A stretch of DNA of 64,000 bases from Arion vulgaris (Eukaryota > Mollusca > Gastropoda > Stylommatophora > Arionidae). The DNA lies in contig CM036756.1 of NCBI GenBank assembly GCA_020796225.1, positions 42,961,398 to 43,025,397 on the forward strand, in the 5' to 3' direction. The notes under the pieces are model-generated. The model was given only the letters and a program-made list of their open reading frames with translations, was not told the DNA's origin and made no database searches. The first letter of the stretch is position 1. The number at the start of each line of letters is the position of its first letter. Positions 20,327 to 29,786 of this stretch are shown piece by piece. The translations under genes were made by a program, and so were the position numbers.

Positions 20327-20483
20327 CAGGGCCTTGCGGTATATTTTCTCAGTATGATGCAAGTCTTCCAAATGCCACCCCTTACATGTTTCAAATTATA
20401 TTTTGATTTCGCTGCTTCTGCCGTCCCCTTACGGTACCGCCTAATGCGGCCGCCTCTCTGTATCATACCACGGCACGGCCCTG
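20327..20483. mobile_element. second hAT MITE family, 157 bp
   Basis: Termini CAGGGCCTTGC and GCACGGCCCTG. The perfect 8-bp TSD CTTCTAAG lies at 20319-20326 and 20484-20491. A CpG-rich half precedes the right end. Different internal sequence from its neighbour 46 bp away. No transposase. Confidence 0.88.
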
Positions 20484-20599
20484 CTTCTAAGAAAAAAGAA
20501 ACAAATCACATAACTTGAAATTACGATGATAGAATTGCATGGAAACATCAGTACATCAATAGAATAGCAACAAAGACAAGGAGGAAGTTAGCCAACCTA

Positions 20600-20780
20600 T
20601 TTATTTTCACTGTTTGCCAGTTATGAATTCAGACATAGTCATTACACCTATATATTATTTCTGACTGATTTTTGCGTGAAGTTTTGCGTTTATTACCAGT
20701 AGTGTTCCTCGTCAATTCAAGCGAACCTTACTCTGACTATAGAGGTACTTGTAAGTTAGATCCCTAAGTAAAGTATGAAG
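20600..20780 (+). mobile_element. element L copy
   Basis: GTTTGCCAGTTATGAATTC, CTGACTGATTTTTGCGTGAA, AACCTTACTCTGACTATAGA and GGTACTTGTAAGTTAGATCC parallel copies at 44385-44490 (minus), 55605-55795 and 61665-61825. Class unknown; probably a SINE-like or LINE 3' element. Confidence 0.6.
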
Positions 20781-20953
20781 GTTTTATGTAGTCTAACCGC
20801 GTATAATGTGTACACACATTTTTAGCCAAAGTTGACTTCGAACCACGCAGTGTTATCAACTGTGCTATTGGAAACACCAACCATCCTATGACAACTAAGT
20901 GAAACCACATGGGAAGTCAGTTAGAGAATACTCAGTAATGTTCACCAACAGAC

Positions 20954-21129
20954 ATGGGCGTCAACATACATTTTTCAAGGAGGGGTACAAAATAATTTTG
21001 TGAAGTTTTAGTTGATAGTTTATTACGGGAAATGAGAAGACCAGATTTGTATAAGACTGTGTTATCAAAATCCATTTTCAAGAGGTGGCTCTTGCACCCT
21101 TCCCTGCCATAACATATGGACGCCCATGT
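20954..21129. mobile_element. third MITE family (ATGGGCGTC termini)
   Basis: TIRs ATGGGCGTC and GACGCCCAT. The flanking CAACAGAC at 20946-20953 and 21130-21137 is a probable 8-bp TSD, with a 2-base ambiguity at the right end. Contains TATCAAAATCCATTTTCAAG. A second copy, interrupted by a LINE, is at 53291-53677. Confidence 0.75.
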
Positions 21130-21137
21130 CAACAGAC

Positions 21138-21384
21138 ATAGACCACACTTGCATTGTGGATCAGCTGCATATGATCCAGCATCAAACTACACAAAATGGA
21201 TATGGTGAAGAATAAGACGAGGCCAGTCGCTAAGGTTCATTATAGAACATTGAAAACAACGCCTGCGTTAGAAGTGGAGAGAGTGAAGATGGTACTCTCT
21301 CTCGCGATCACCTAAAAGACCGATTTACCAGATCTCTCCTTAAATTCATTCATGTGGAAATCTGATTCATTCAGCCTCACCATG
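21138..21384. other. unassigned sequence
   Basis: No gene recognised. Confidence 0.4.
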
Positions 21385-21660
21385 GGTGGGTTTCGTCACA
21401 TCTTCAGCGCCATTTAGAGCTCTTGTGTTTATCCTTCGGCGATGTGTCCGGATTCATCCTGCGTTTACTGGATTCGCTCTCCGCTAGTCTTTGGCTGTCC
21501 CCAGTCGTCCTGCAAGGCAGCAGATTGACTTCTACACATTTAGGACACATGCATCCGATTTCAGTCAAACCTCCTTAGTCGCCAATTACGACACGCGTGG
21601 CAGGTAACAGTGGTTCTAATCTTTACACCCCAAAATTGGGTCTCGGTAACCACTCGGGCG
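21385..21660 (-). mobile_element. SINE-like repeat D2 (GC-rich family)
   Basis: Minus strand: GAGTGGTTACCGAGACCC, AAAGATTAGAACCACTGTTA, a GTCGTAATTGGCGACTAAGG core, GAAATCGGATGCATGTG, CTGCCTTGCAGGACG with a partly paired hairpin, then ATCGCCGAAGGATAAACAC. Its second half matches 14100-14265 and its first half matches 50055-50195. Confidence 0.65.
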
Positions 21661-21994
21661 AAGATGGTACACAAATTGCGAGACCACAGAGACACGAAGG
21701 TCTTTGACACAGGAACATTGACACAGACAAAGCTCCTCTGTGTGCCGAGTCATCCAGTGAGGGTCAAAATCCAAAATGTAGCAGCGCAATCACTGAAAAG
21801 AATCAGCTCTATTGACATGGTGAACTGACAGCATAAACAAAGCTCATAATTACCTGAATTGGACACAATCACTGCCAGAACAAACTCTTTGGAGAAAGAA
21901 GTCTGGACCACCAGTACAGATATTCTTGGGTGCAAGTAATATTCGACATTGGTGAACAGAATAGGATTCAGCATACAACAATCATTTTCAATTT
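21661..21994. other. unassigned sequence
   Basis: No gene seen; it leads into the 79-bp array. Confidence 0.35.
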
Positions 21995-22655
21995 TCGACA
22001 AGAACGCGGTACATTCGTCGGCGACGAGATGCACCGTAATTCGTCGGCACAGAACGCGTAAGTGAGAACAGAAGGTGCCAGAATGCACTGATTCGTCGGC
22101 ACAGAACGCGTAATGGGCACAGAACGCGGTAATTCGTCGGCACAGAACGCGAATTCGTCGGCACAGATCGCAGTAAAGAATGGAAAAACAGAAAGTGCTA
22201 AGAATGTATGGATTCGTCGGTACAGAACGTAAGTAAAGTAAAAAAAGAATGGAGAAATAGGGAGTGCCGAGAATGCACTGATTCGTCGGAATAGAACGCA
22301 GTTTGTCGGCACAGAGTGCAGTAAAGAATGGAGAAATAGAGTGCCGAGATGCACTGATTCGTCGGAATAGAACGCAGTTTGTCGGCACAGAGTGCAGTAA
22401 AGAATGGAGAAATAGGGAGTGCCGAGAATGCACTGATTCGTCGGAATAGAACGCAGTTCGTCGGCACAGAGTGCAGTAAAGAATGGAGAAATAGGGAGTG
22501 CCGAGAATGCACTGATTCGTCGGAATAGAACGCAGTTTGTCGGCACAGAGTGCAGTAAAGAATGGAGAAACAGGAGGTGCCGAGAATGCACTGATTCGTC
22601 GGCATAGAACGCAGTTCGTCGGCACAGAGTGCAGTAAAGAATGGAGAAACAGGAG
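21995..22655. repeat. 79-bp minisatellite with 20-bp subrepeats
   Basis: Clean units of 79 bp start at about 22435, 22514 and 22593 (GATTCGTCGGAATAGAACGC ... GCCGAGAATGCACT). Each contains two related 20-bp subunits built on TCGTCGGCACAGAACGC. The left side is irregular. It creates Cys/Arg-rich minus-strand frames up to about 300 codons; these are repeat artefacts. Confidence 0.92.
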
Positions 22656-22739
22656 TGTATACTTTAACACTCAAACAACGTAAATAAAACGATCAAAGTA
22701 CAAATTGTAAACTTATTTCATAATTGGGATGCATACATT

Positions 22740-23065
22740 CAGGCAAAGATTAAAGAAAATTTAACTGATGCTCCAAAATAGGAATGAGAAAATGTAAGTA
22801 TTTTAAACATAGAAAAAGGCATGAAAGATTGAGAATATTATGGAAAAAGGCACACGAAAAGAGTAAAAGAGACAGACCACCAAAAAGATGAATTCAAGAT
22901 GGGACTGATGAATTCAAGATGGGACTGATGAATTCAAGATGGGACTGATGAATTCAAGATGGGACTGATGAATTCAAGATGGGACTGATGAATTCAAGAT
23001 GGGACTGATGATTTAAAGATGGGACCCTCATCTATATAGAAAAAGAGAAGGTGTGAAAATAAACT
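22740..23065 (+). mobile_element. LN2 LINE C-terminal fragment with internal repeat
   Basis: GATGCTCCAAAATAGGAATG, then ATTTTAAACATAGAAAAAGG, GACAGACCACCAAAAAGATG and the WIQDVTDD-coding segment correspond to LN2 (compare 63838-64000). The codons for that last block are tandemly repeated. Decayed. Confidence 0.7.
22887..23026. repeat. 20-bp tandem repeat inside LN2, 7 copies
   Basis: Unit GATGAATTCAAGATGGGACT. The single-copy LINE equivalent reads GATGGATTCAAGATGTAACT (63980-63999), so the repeat arose inside the LINE. Confidence 0.95.
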
Positions 23066-23524
23066 AAGCTGGTTTTCTCAAGAAAGATATACCTCTCTCT
23101 GCCTTTTTAACCAGTATTGGGACATATGCCCTCAACCAATTCATGTCAATCCTTTCTATCTCTCGCTATCTTCTGTAGCTCCCTCCAGCTCTCCTTTATA
23201 TTGTTGACCTCTGCCTCCAAATCTCGTCAACATGTATTTATAGGCCTCCCTTTTTTTCGCTGTCCATGTGCTTTCCAGGAAAGGACCCTTCTTGTTATAT
23301 TTTCTCTGGTTTTCTCAAAGAATATCCAGCGCTATCGTCTGTTGTTAACCTCTTGGTTCACAAGAAAGATCTGGTTGGAGGAAACTTATTGATAGCATAG
23401 ACTTCAATATGAGTTAAGAGAATGCACATATGAACGGGTACCACAGACAGAAGAGCACATAAGTCAAGACTCCCCCGAGTTTGTCACACTGATGTAAACT
23501 CACTGTCTGTCATGAGAATATCGT
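23066..23524. other. probable decayed LINE plus unassigned sequence
   Basis: The minus strand at about 23100-23350 has LINE-like composition (W-rich, EKTRENI-like), but I cannot place it in a family. Confidence 0.3.
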
Positions 23525-23935
23525 GATATATCCTTTATATAACTTCATCATTAACCACAGTAAACTAGTCGTCAATTGTACTACTTGTGTAATACCGCTT
23601 TATAGAACTTCATCATTAACCACAGTAAACTAGTCGTCGATTGTATTGCTTGTGTAATACCGCTTTATAGAACTTCACTATTAACCACAGTAAACTAGTC
23701 GTCGATTGTACTACTTGTGTAATACCGCTTTATAGAACTTCCTCATTAACCACAGTAAACTAGTCGTCGATTGTATTGCTTGTGTAATACCGCTTTATAG
23801 AACTTCATCATTAACCACAGTAAACTAGTCGTCGATTGTACTACTTGTGTAATACCGCTTTATAGAACTTCATCATTAACCACAGTAAACTAGTCGTCAA
23901 TTGTATTGCTTGTGTAATATCGCTTTTTTAGGGCG
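23525..23935. repeat. 65-bp minisatellite, about 6 copies
   Basis: Unit: CTTTATAGAACTTCATCATT, AACCACAGTAAACTAGTCGT, then a TGT(A/T)TTGCTTGTGTAATACCG-like end. Two alternating variants (TACTACTT and TATTGCTT) suggest a 130-bp dimer as the higher-order unit. Confidence 0.93.
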
Positions 23936-24044
23936 ATGTAGGACTAGGGGAGGCGGAACATGAGCCTGCATAATTTTAATGGCAGCATGGCTAGTACAGT
24001 CAACGCGAAACTGTTCAGATTAGGATATTTTTTTATGCCCCCGA

Positions 24045-24240
24045 CATTTAGAAAACTCATTGAACTTACCGGGCATCGAACCCGGGTCTCCTGAATAAAA
24101 GCCCTCGCTCTCATTCGTCTGGCCAGATGCTTCTCAATGTCAATTCACTGACAAAAAAACTAATTGACTTGACCGGGGATCGAACCCGGGTCTCCTGAAT
24201 AAAAGCCCTCGCTCTCATTCATTCGACCAGACGCACCTGG
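24045..24240 (-). mobile_element. two tandem tRNA-like heads (family I)
   Basis: At 24056-24128 and 24170-24236 the minus strand reads (G)CGTCTGG(C/T)C..., AGAGCGAGGGCTTTTATTC, GACCCGGGTTCGATCCCCGG. The T-arm is perfect (CCGGG/CCCGG), but acceptor pairing is absent, so these are SINE heads and not functional tRNAs. The copies are about 112 bp apart, a tandem duplication. Confidence 0.6.
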
Positions 24241-24479
24241 ATGTAAACTCACAGACTCAACAAAACAACACTAGATTAAAAAAAAAAAAACTACACATAC
24301 CTCTGTATGAATTACACCAATATATACAGGTTTATACAAGAGGCAACACAACAGCGCAGATATAGAAAACGTATTTCATGCGAACAAAAAAAAGGTTCAG
24401 GCAGGATTACTCCATTTTGTCTAGATATCACATTTCCACTTTCATTCTCAAATTGTTTGCATCTTTCAGCCTAATTTTT

Positions 24480-24671
24480 TTTTTCCCGATCCAGAAGCAC
24501 TTGAGCTTTTCAGCTCTTCGGCTCGGTGCCATGGACATTGTAACCCTTCGGTTCGGTGCCACGAAAACCGTGAATCTGGGGAACCTGTGGCTTTTCTGCC
24601 AGCCCGCGAAATTTAACCCGCACTCACAGAGGGCTAGTCACCCGCAGTCCAACGAGCTACGAACACGCTGG
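24480..24671 (-). mobile_element. SINE-A copy
   Basis: Complete SINE-A from CCAGCGTGTTCGTAGC (minus strand) to the AAGTGCTTCTGGATCGG end and A-rich tail. Confidence 0.85.
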
Positions 24672-24949
24672 GTAGGTCTAATTAAATATGATTTTACCAA
24701 ATGGTGATATACTTTGCTGTTTGAATTTGAAATCTGTTTATTTGTTGAAGTAGGTTAAATAAAAATGTATAAGTCTAACTGAGACTGGATCGAACAGCTT
24801 GCTTAGGTCATGTAGTTCTGCTGGAAATAACGACAGTTGCTTGACATATCAAGATAGTTAAGGAACACACCTTATAATGTACAGCGGTTAAACGTCTAAC
24901 AATAAGCAAACCTTGCTCTTTTGTAAGACCTAGATTTCCATATCGCTCG

Positions 24950-25195
24950 TGTGTTGCCGGGGCTGTCAAGTGGAGCAAAGAATAGTAGCACTCCGACCTA
25001 CAAGGCATGTCGTAAGAGACGACTGTGGTAGGGGATAGGAAGCTACCCTAGTAAATAAAAAGCGTTGAAAGAAATCGGATGGGCTGGCCTACTTGTAGGC
25101 GCGTAACTAGTACAACATACAATCGTTCTTAGGCTCGGATCACATACAAATCACAAAGAATGGTTAACAAGTGGTCGATATGGAGCGTTGGTAGA
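24950..25195 (+). mobile_element. SINE-D copy, near full length
   Basis: CGTGTGTTGCCGGGGCTGTC start, AGCAAAGAATAGTAGCACT, GCATGTCGTAAGAG, GAAATCGGATGGGCTGG, ATCACATACAAATCACAAAG, and the GATATGGAGCGTTGGTAGAA end. Confidence 0.85.
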
Positions 25196-25440
25196 AAAAG
25201 AAAAAACATGAGCTTTTAAGCTAATCTTTCCAACATATCTTCAAGTTGACTTAGAAAAATGTACATTCAGCATCCAGATTTTCATACTTAGTTTGTGTTT
25301 CCTTACATTTATCATTACCAAGTACATGTCGCAAATAAAATGAACAATCATCATCATGAGTCCTCGTTCAAATTCGAACATATAAACCTTCAGAACGCAA
25401 GACAAACGTTTTAGCCATAGAGGAACTCCATTCATCCCCA

Positions 25441-25563
25441 AAACCAGTTGTGTTACCTTGCTCTACAAGAAACCAGTTGTGTTACCTTGCTCTACAAGAA
25501 ACCAGTTGTGTTACCTTGCTCTACAAGAAACCAGTTGTGTTACCTTGCTCTACAAGAAACCAT
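25441..25563. repeat. 29-bp tandem repeat, 4 copies
   Basis: Unit AAACCAGTTGTGTTACC + TTGCTCTACAAG; copies identical. Confidence 0.97.
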
Positions 25564-25639
25564 CCCAATGACTGTATAGGAGATAAATGAAGATTGCGAC
25601 TCAGAAAACGAACCGAATGATGTTCTATTGTAAACGGAA

Positions 25640-26120
25640 GATAACAATATGATGTACTTCTGTAAAACAGAGAGAATGAACCGAATATGATGTACTTCTA
25701 TGTAAACAGAAGAGAATGAACCGAATATGATGTACTTCTATTGTAAACAGAAGAGAATGAACCGAATATGATGTACTTCTATTGTAAACAGAAGAGAATG
25801 AACCGAATATGATGTACTTCTATTGTAAACAGAAGAGAATGAACCGAATATGATGTACTTCTAAACAGAAGAGAATGAACCGAATATATGTACTTCATTA
25901 AAACAGAAGAGAATGAACCGAATGTGATGTACTTCTATTGTAAGTAAACAGAAGAGAATGAACCGAATATAATGTACATCAATTCTAAACAGAAGAGAAT
26001 GAACCGAATATAATGTACATCAATTCTAAACAGAAGAGAATGAACCGAATATAATGTACATCAATTCTAAACAGAAGAGAATGAACCGAATATAATGTAC
26101 TTTTATTGTAAACAGAAAAC
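25640..26120. repeat. about 41-bp minisatellite, 11 copies
   Basis: Unit AGAATGAACCGAATATGATG + TACTTCTATTGTAAACAGAAG. The later four copies share an ATAATGTACATCAATTC variant. Confidence 0.95.
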
Positions 26121-26684
26121 ATCACATGCACTACACTTTTCCATGTAGCTAAGAAAAAGCAAATTGACCCGTGAGCTGGCAAAGCGGGCTCGACTCCTCT
26201 AGGCAACATGACCTACTTCTACCTAAACAACTACTTTATCTAAAAATAGACAAAATCAAACTGTTGGGTAGTTTAAATATGACCACAACAAAATTATTGT
26301 TATAATATTATTGAAAACAATTGCAGACAGAAATTAGAATAAATCGGTTAAGCAAACCTTATCAAATATGTCGTCTGATATCATAGATAAATATCGCCAG
26401 ATTCTCAAAATAGCTTTCTCATTTTCTATTTTTGGCACATAGAGCTAACTTCCCGTCCCTGATTGCTGGCGCTGTTAGTATGCACAGTTTAAGCCATCTT
26501 GTGAGAGTTCTTTAGTCGTAGAATCTGTGGTGTAGTCGGGACAGTGCGTACTAGAGCGTCGCTTCGAGACTATTTTATATAACCAAGAGGCGCACTGCCA
26601 CATAAAATGACATTACATATTTGAATCTGCTTTATTTAACATTAATTTGTAATGTACGTTTCTAACCAAACATATTCTTCTCCT
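26121..26684. other. unassigned sequence
   Basis: No gene. A tRNA-like stretch (GTGGTGTAGTCGGGACAGTG) at about 26528 is too short to assign. Confidence 0.4.
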
Positions 26685-26795
26685 TCTCTTCCACCATTTA
26701 TTTCATGATAGAAGTGTTGTGGGAGGGGTTGTAGTGATCTTGTGTGTGCTTGTTCTAAGACACTTTGTAACTGCTATTCATTTTCTTCAAGCTGT
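26685..26795 (+). mobile_element. element K copy
   Basis: CTTCTCTTCCACC, TAGTGATCTTGTGTGTGCT, TTCTAAGACACTTTGTAA and TATTCATTTTCTTCAAGCTG match 54915-55050. In both places a tRNA-SINE follows at the same point. Class unknown. Confidence 0.55.
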
Positions 26796-27025
26796 TCTTG
26801 ATGTGAACTCGTTTCTTGGGCAAATTGGTCCGAGTTCAATTCCCCAGTGGGCGTGGAATTTATTGTTACCGCAACGGCTCTCAGGTCGACCCAGCCTGAA
26901 CTGAGTAGCAGCAAAAACACTGGGAAGTAAAGGCGGCCGGCGTGATGTTAGCCACATCACCCATCGTGTGACGACGGTCAATCAAAAATACGGACCTAAC
27001 ACCGTTTTACCCTATACACCAGGGT
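26796..27025 (+). mobile_element. SINE-G (tRNA-derived) copy
   Basis: GGTCCGAGTTCAATTCC, GGTCGACCCAGCCTGAACTG, GCCGGCGTGATGTTAGCC and the CCCTATACACCA end; homologous to 19485-19735. Confidence 0.75.
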
Positions 27026-27179
27026 TCCTAAACTTTTTTTGTTACTTGACTGTTCTTGATGCCGTCGCTCCATCTTTTGCGTGGTCTTCCTCTTGCTCTA
27101 ACCAAACATAACGTAGCATAATGACTGTTGACTAGATAATTATTCAGTGCATAATGACTGTTGGGTTAAAACTAGATAA

Positions 27180-27995
27180 TTATTCAGTGTTATACTTTAA
27201 CATTTATATAGGTAATAATTAGTCAGTCTCTGTTACAGATAATAATAGCCGTCCATCGCAAGCGATGATGACAACAATCTCAGACGTGTACTGTTGCACC
27301 TCTCTGGTGTGTGCGGAGGTGACTGTAGAGTCCAATCCTAGAACAGAATCCCCGACCACAGGTGGGGCATACATGATCAAGGTTAGACATGTGCGTGTTG
27401 TGTGCTCTGTCTTTTCGCGCTGCTCGTTTTCTCTGTGACTCAACAATACGATGATTCTCAGCTATTCGGGTTCCTCTTTGTTGTTACAGCGCCACATTTG
27501 GCGATCTTGCGCAAGGGATTCCCAGCACGTATTGTCTATATCGAAGCATTTCAGAGACACTTTAAGAGTGTCTTTAAAGCGTTTTTCTGTCCACCAGCTA
27601 AACGTCTGCCCCCTACAGATAATAATTAGTCAGTCACTGACATAGATAATAATTAGTCAGTCTCTGATATTAATAATAATTAGTCAGTCACTGATATAGA
27701 TAATAATTAGTCAGTCTCTGATATATATAATAATTAGTTACTCACTGATACAGATAATAATTAGTCACTGATATAGATAATAATTAGTCAGTCTCTGATA
27801 TAGATAATAATTAGTCACTCACTGATACAGATAATAATTAGTCACTGATATAGATAATAATTAGTCAATCTCTGATATAGATAATAATTAGTCAGTCACT
27901 GATATAGATAATAATTAGTCAGTCTCTGATACAGATAATAATTAGTCAGTCTCTGTTACAGATAATAATTAGTCAGTCTCTGATACAGATAATAA
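27180..27995. repeat. 27-bp minisatellite split by a LINE
   Basis: Unit GATAATAATTAGTCAGTCTC + TGATATA, about 14 copies at 27610-27995, with one or two matching units at 27212-27247 on the other side of a LINE fragment. Confidence 0.9.
27235..27605 (-). mobile_element. LN8 LINE C-terminus with zinc-finger tail
   Basis: Minus strand: a first frame with EKRFKDTLKVSLKCFDIDN and WESLAQDRQMWR, then after shifts HVCPTCGRGFCSRIGLYSHL-RTH. (R)YKDxLKxSLKxxxID..W..LAxDRxxWR followed by a degenerate C2H2 finger is a widespread LINE C-terminus. At least two frame changes, so dead. Confidence 0.8.
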
Positions 27996-27999
27996 TATT

Positions 28000-28284
28000 T
28001 TACTACTACTATTTTATTGTGATACAATTTATAAATCGTCCGGTACTATTTATATTACGACTACACTCCTGCCTAGACAGTTTATTTGCCTTATATCAGA
28101 GCCAAACTATAGGAGAAGGGCAATTTATTCCATGTCGTCTTGATCTTTCCAAGATAAATGCTGACGCTATGATAGTAAATCAATAGTGAACAGACTGCAA
28201 TCAGAGATTGGCAATGGACGGTGTACGTGTAACGGAGGCAAAGATACAAACAATGCACAGTAAACCCTTAATATAACGGACACT
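28000..28284. other. unassigned sequence
   Basis: No gene recognised. Confidence 0.4.
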
Positions 28285-28800
28285 GAGTCAACAAGTTTTT
28301 GATCTTACTTCTTCTTCTTCTTTTGTCGTCACACTGTTACTGGGTTGTTGCCCAGTATCGTGGTTTTCTTCTTTTGTCGTCACACTGTTACTGGGTTGTT
28401 GCCCAATGTCGTAGTTTTCTTCTTTTATCGTCACACTGTTACTGGGTTGTTGCCCAATGTCGTAGTTTTCTTCTTTTGTCGTCACACTGTTACTGGGTTG
28501 TTGCCCAATGTCGTAGTTTTCTTCTTTTATCGTCACACTGTTACTGGGTTGTTGCCCAATGTCGTAGTTTTCTTCTTTTGTAGTCACACTGTTACTGGGT
28601 TGTTGCCCAGTGTCGTGGTTTTTCTTTTGTAGTCACACTGCTACTGGGTTGTTGCCACTGTCGTGGTTTTCTTTTTGTCTTGCGCTGTTCTGGTGGCTTG
28701 GGTGATTGTTATTTATGCTTCTTTTCAGATTCTGTCGCCATCTAACCATCTTTTCGTGATCTTTCTTCGCCTGTTTTCTGGTGTTCTTTTAAGCGAAATC
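28285..28800 (-). mobile_element. LN7 LINE 3' end with internal array
   Basis: 28640-28800 (CGGTTT..CTTGCGCTGTTCTGGTG, CATCTAACCATCTTTTCGTG) matches 51925-52030 and 58085-58200. Minus-strand coding remains and the 3' untranslated block (TTGTCGTCACACTGTTAC reversed) are present; the latter is amplified. Confidence 0.75.
28310..28680. repeat. 51-bp minisatellite, about 7 copies
   Basis: Unit TCTTCTTTTGTCGTCACACT + GTTACTGGGTTGTTGCCCA + ATGTCGTAGTTT. The same segment is present once at 38250-38305 and about 2-3 times at 51825-51925 in LN7 3' ends. It alternates TTTTGTCG/TTTTATCG, suggesting a 102-bp dimer. It opens false frames on both strands. Confidence 0.95.
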
Positions 28801-28925
28801 ACATGTTACTAGGATCTGTCAAGAAAATCGTGATATAAATCGTACGGACAACGAACCATCAAGTTTTAGATCTTACTGACCGAGTTTAATATAGTAAATT
28901 TATAACTATTATTTTAAAGTCACAT

Positions 28926-29115
28926 TTGAGTTACTTGCATTTTCTATCACCGCTCCTCGTGGAGTATAGGGTCTCAACAGTTTTCCTCCACTTTTACTGG
29001 TTGATTTTCTTGATGGCTTTCCATGATAGTCCAGCGTTCTTCAGTTCCTTAAGTAGACTCCAGGTTTTGTTCGTCTTGCATGCGCCCTTTATGAATTCAT
29101 GTATAGTAAGGGTTC
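28926..29115 (-). mobile_element. LN7 LINE C-terminal fragment
   Basis: The minus strand encodes TWSLLKELKNAGLSWKAIKK and an ETLYSTRSG end, parallel to WRRSLLEELKVDRLSWE... and ALCSTRNGEE at 38225-38520. Confidence 0.7.
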
Positions 29116-29159
29116 CTAGTCACTTATCTCTCTCCGCTCCTCGTGGAGCTATGGGATAA

Positions 29160-29560
29160 AGAAGTAGAAGGACGTGGGATATCATGTTCAGAAAGCAAGC
29201 ATACCAGCAAGTATGGAGATTACTTGTACGTGCGGGTTTGCCAATAACGTGTGTTTTGGTTGATAGAAAGGTCAACATAATGAGAATGTAATACAAGCAA
29301 CCACCAATAACAGCATACAAAAAATAGAGATCAGGTACGAGACAAGAGAAAACGAAGAAAAAGATGGATAGACAATATCAAGATCACACTAAATAAACAT
29401 GGATATAACACAACCAGGGCGACTCATCTGGTCCTGGAACGCAAATTAAAGCTCCCACCCGTACGCTTAACGGAAAGAGTGGACAACCAATTCCATCATC
29501 CACCTGGGAAAGACAATAGACAGGTCAGGTCGATCGACAGTCTTCTCCACGACATCTTAC
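29160..29560 (+). mobile_element. LN4 LINE C-terminal fragment
   Basis: GACAAGAGAAAACGAAGAAA, AGGGCGACTCATCTGG, GCTCCCACCCGTACGCTTAA and GTGGACAACCAATTCCATCA match the LINE at 33730-34390. Frames are disrupted. Confidence 0.65.
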
Positions 29561-29786
29561 TCTCAGTTGTAAAAATATAAAATTGTTTGTAAATGACATC
29601 TGTGAATGAAGAGTTGGATTGATTGATAGCAGTCTAAATTAGAAACCTCCAAACATTGTCATTTAAAAATACAGACCATATACCACAGGTACAATTGATT
29701 TACGGTTTAAATGTAATCTCGTTTTAATGTTGACATTTTTATAAGACTTGGACCATTCACAATTTTCAATACAACATCATGAGGTT
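29561..29786. other. unassigned AT-rich sequence
   Basis: No gene recognised. Confidence 0.4.

Noticed and set aside
21750..22670. Cys-rich minus-strand frame of about 300 codons resembling a repeat protein
   Set aside because: Follows the 79-bp DNA repeat in three overlapping frames; the Cys pattern is a repeat artefact.
24056..24236. Two possible tRNA genes with perfect T-arms
   Set aside because: No acceptor or D-stem pairing, tandemly duplicated, same head at 545-620; judged SINE heads.
27284..27385. C2H2 zinc finger as a host transcription factor
   Set aside because: Preceded by a LINE C-terminal motif and frameshifts; it is the known finger-like tail of a LINE ORF.
28288..28632. Opposing 95-99 codon frames, one with a regular EENYDIGQQPSNSVT repeat
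   Set aside because: 51-bp array inside the LN7 3' end, not a protein repeat.
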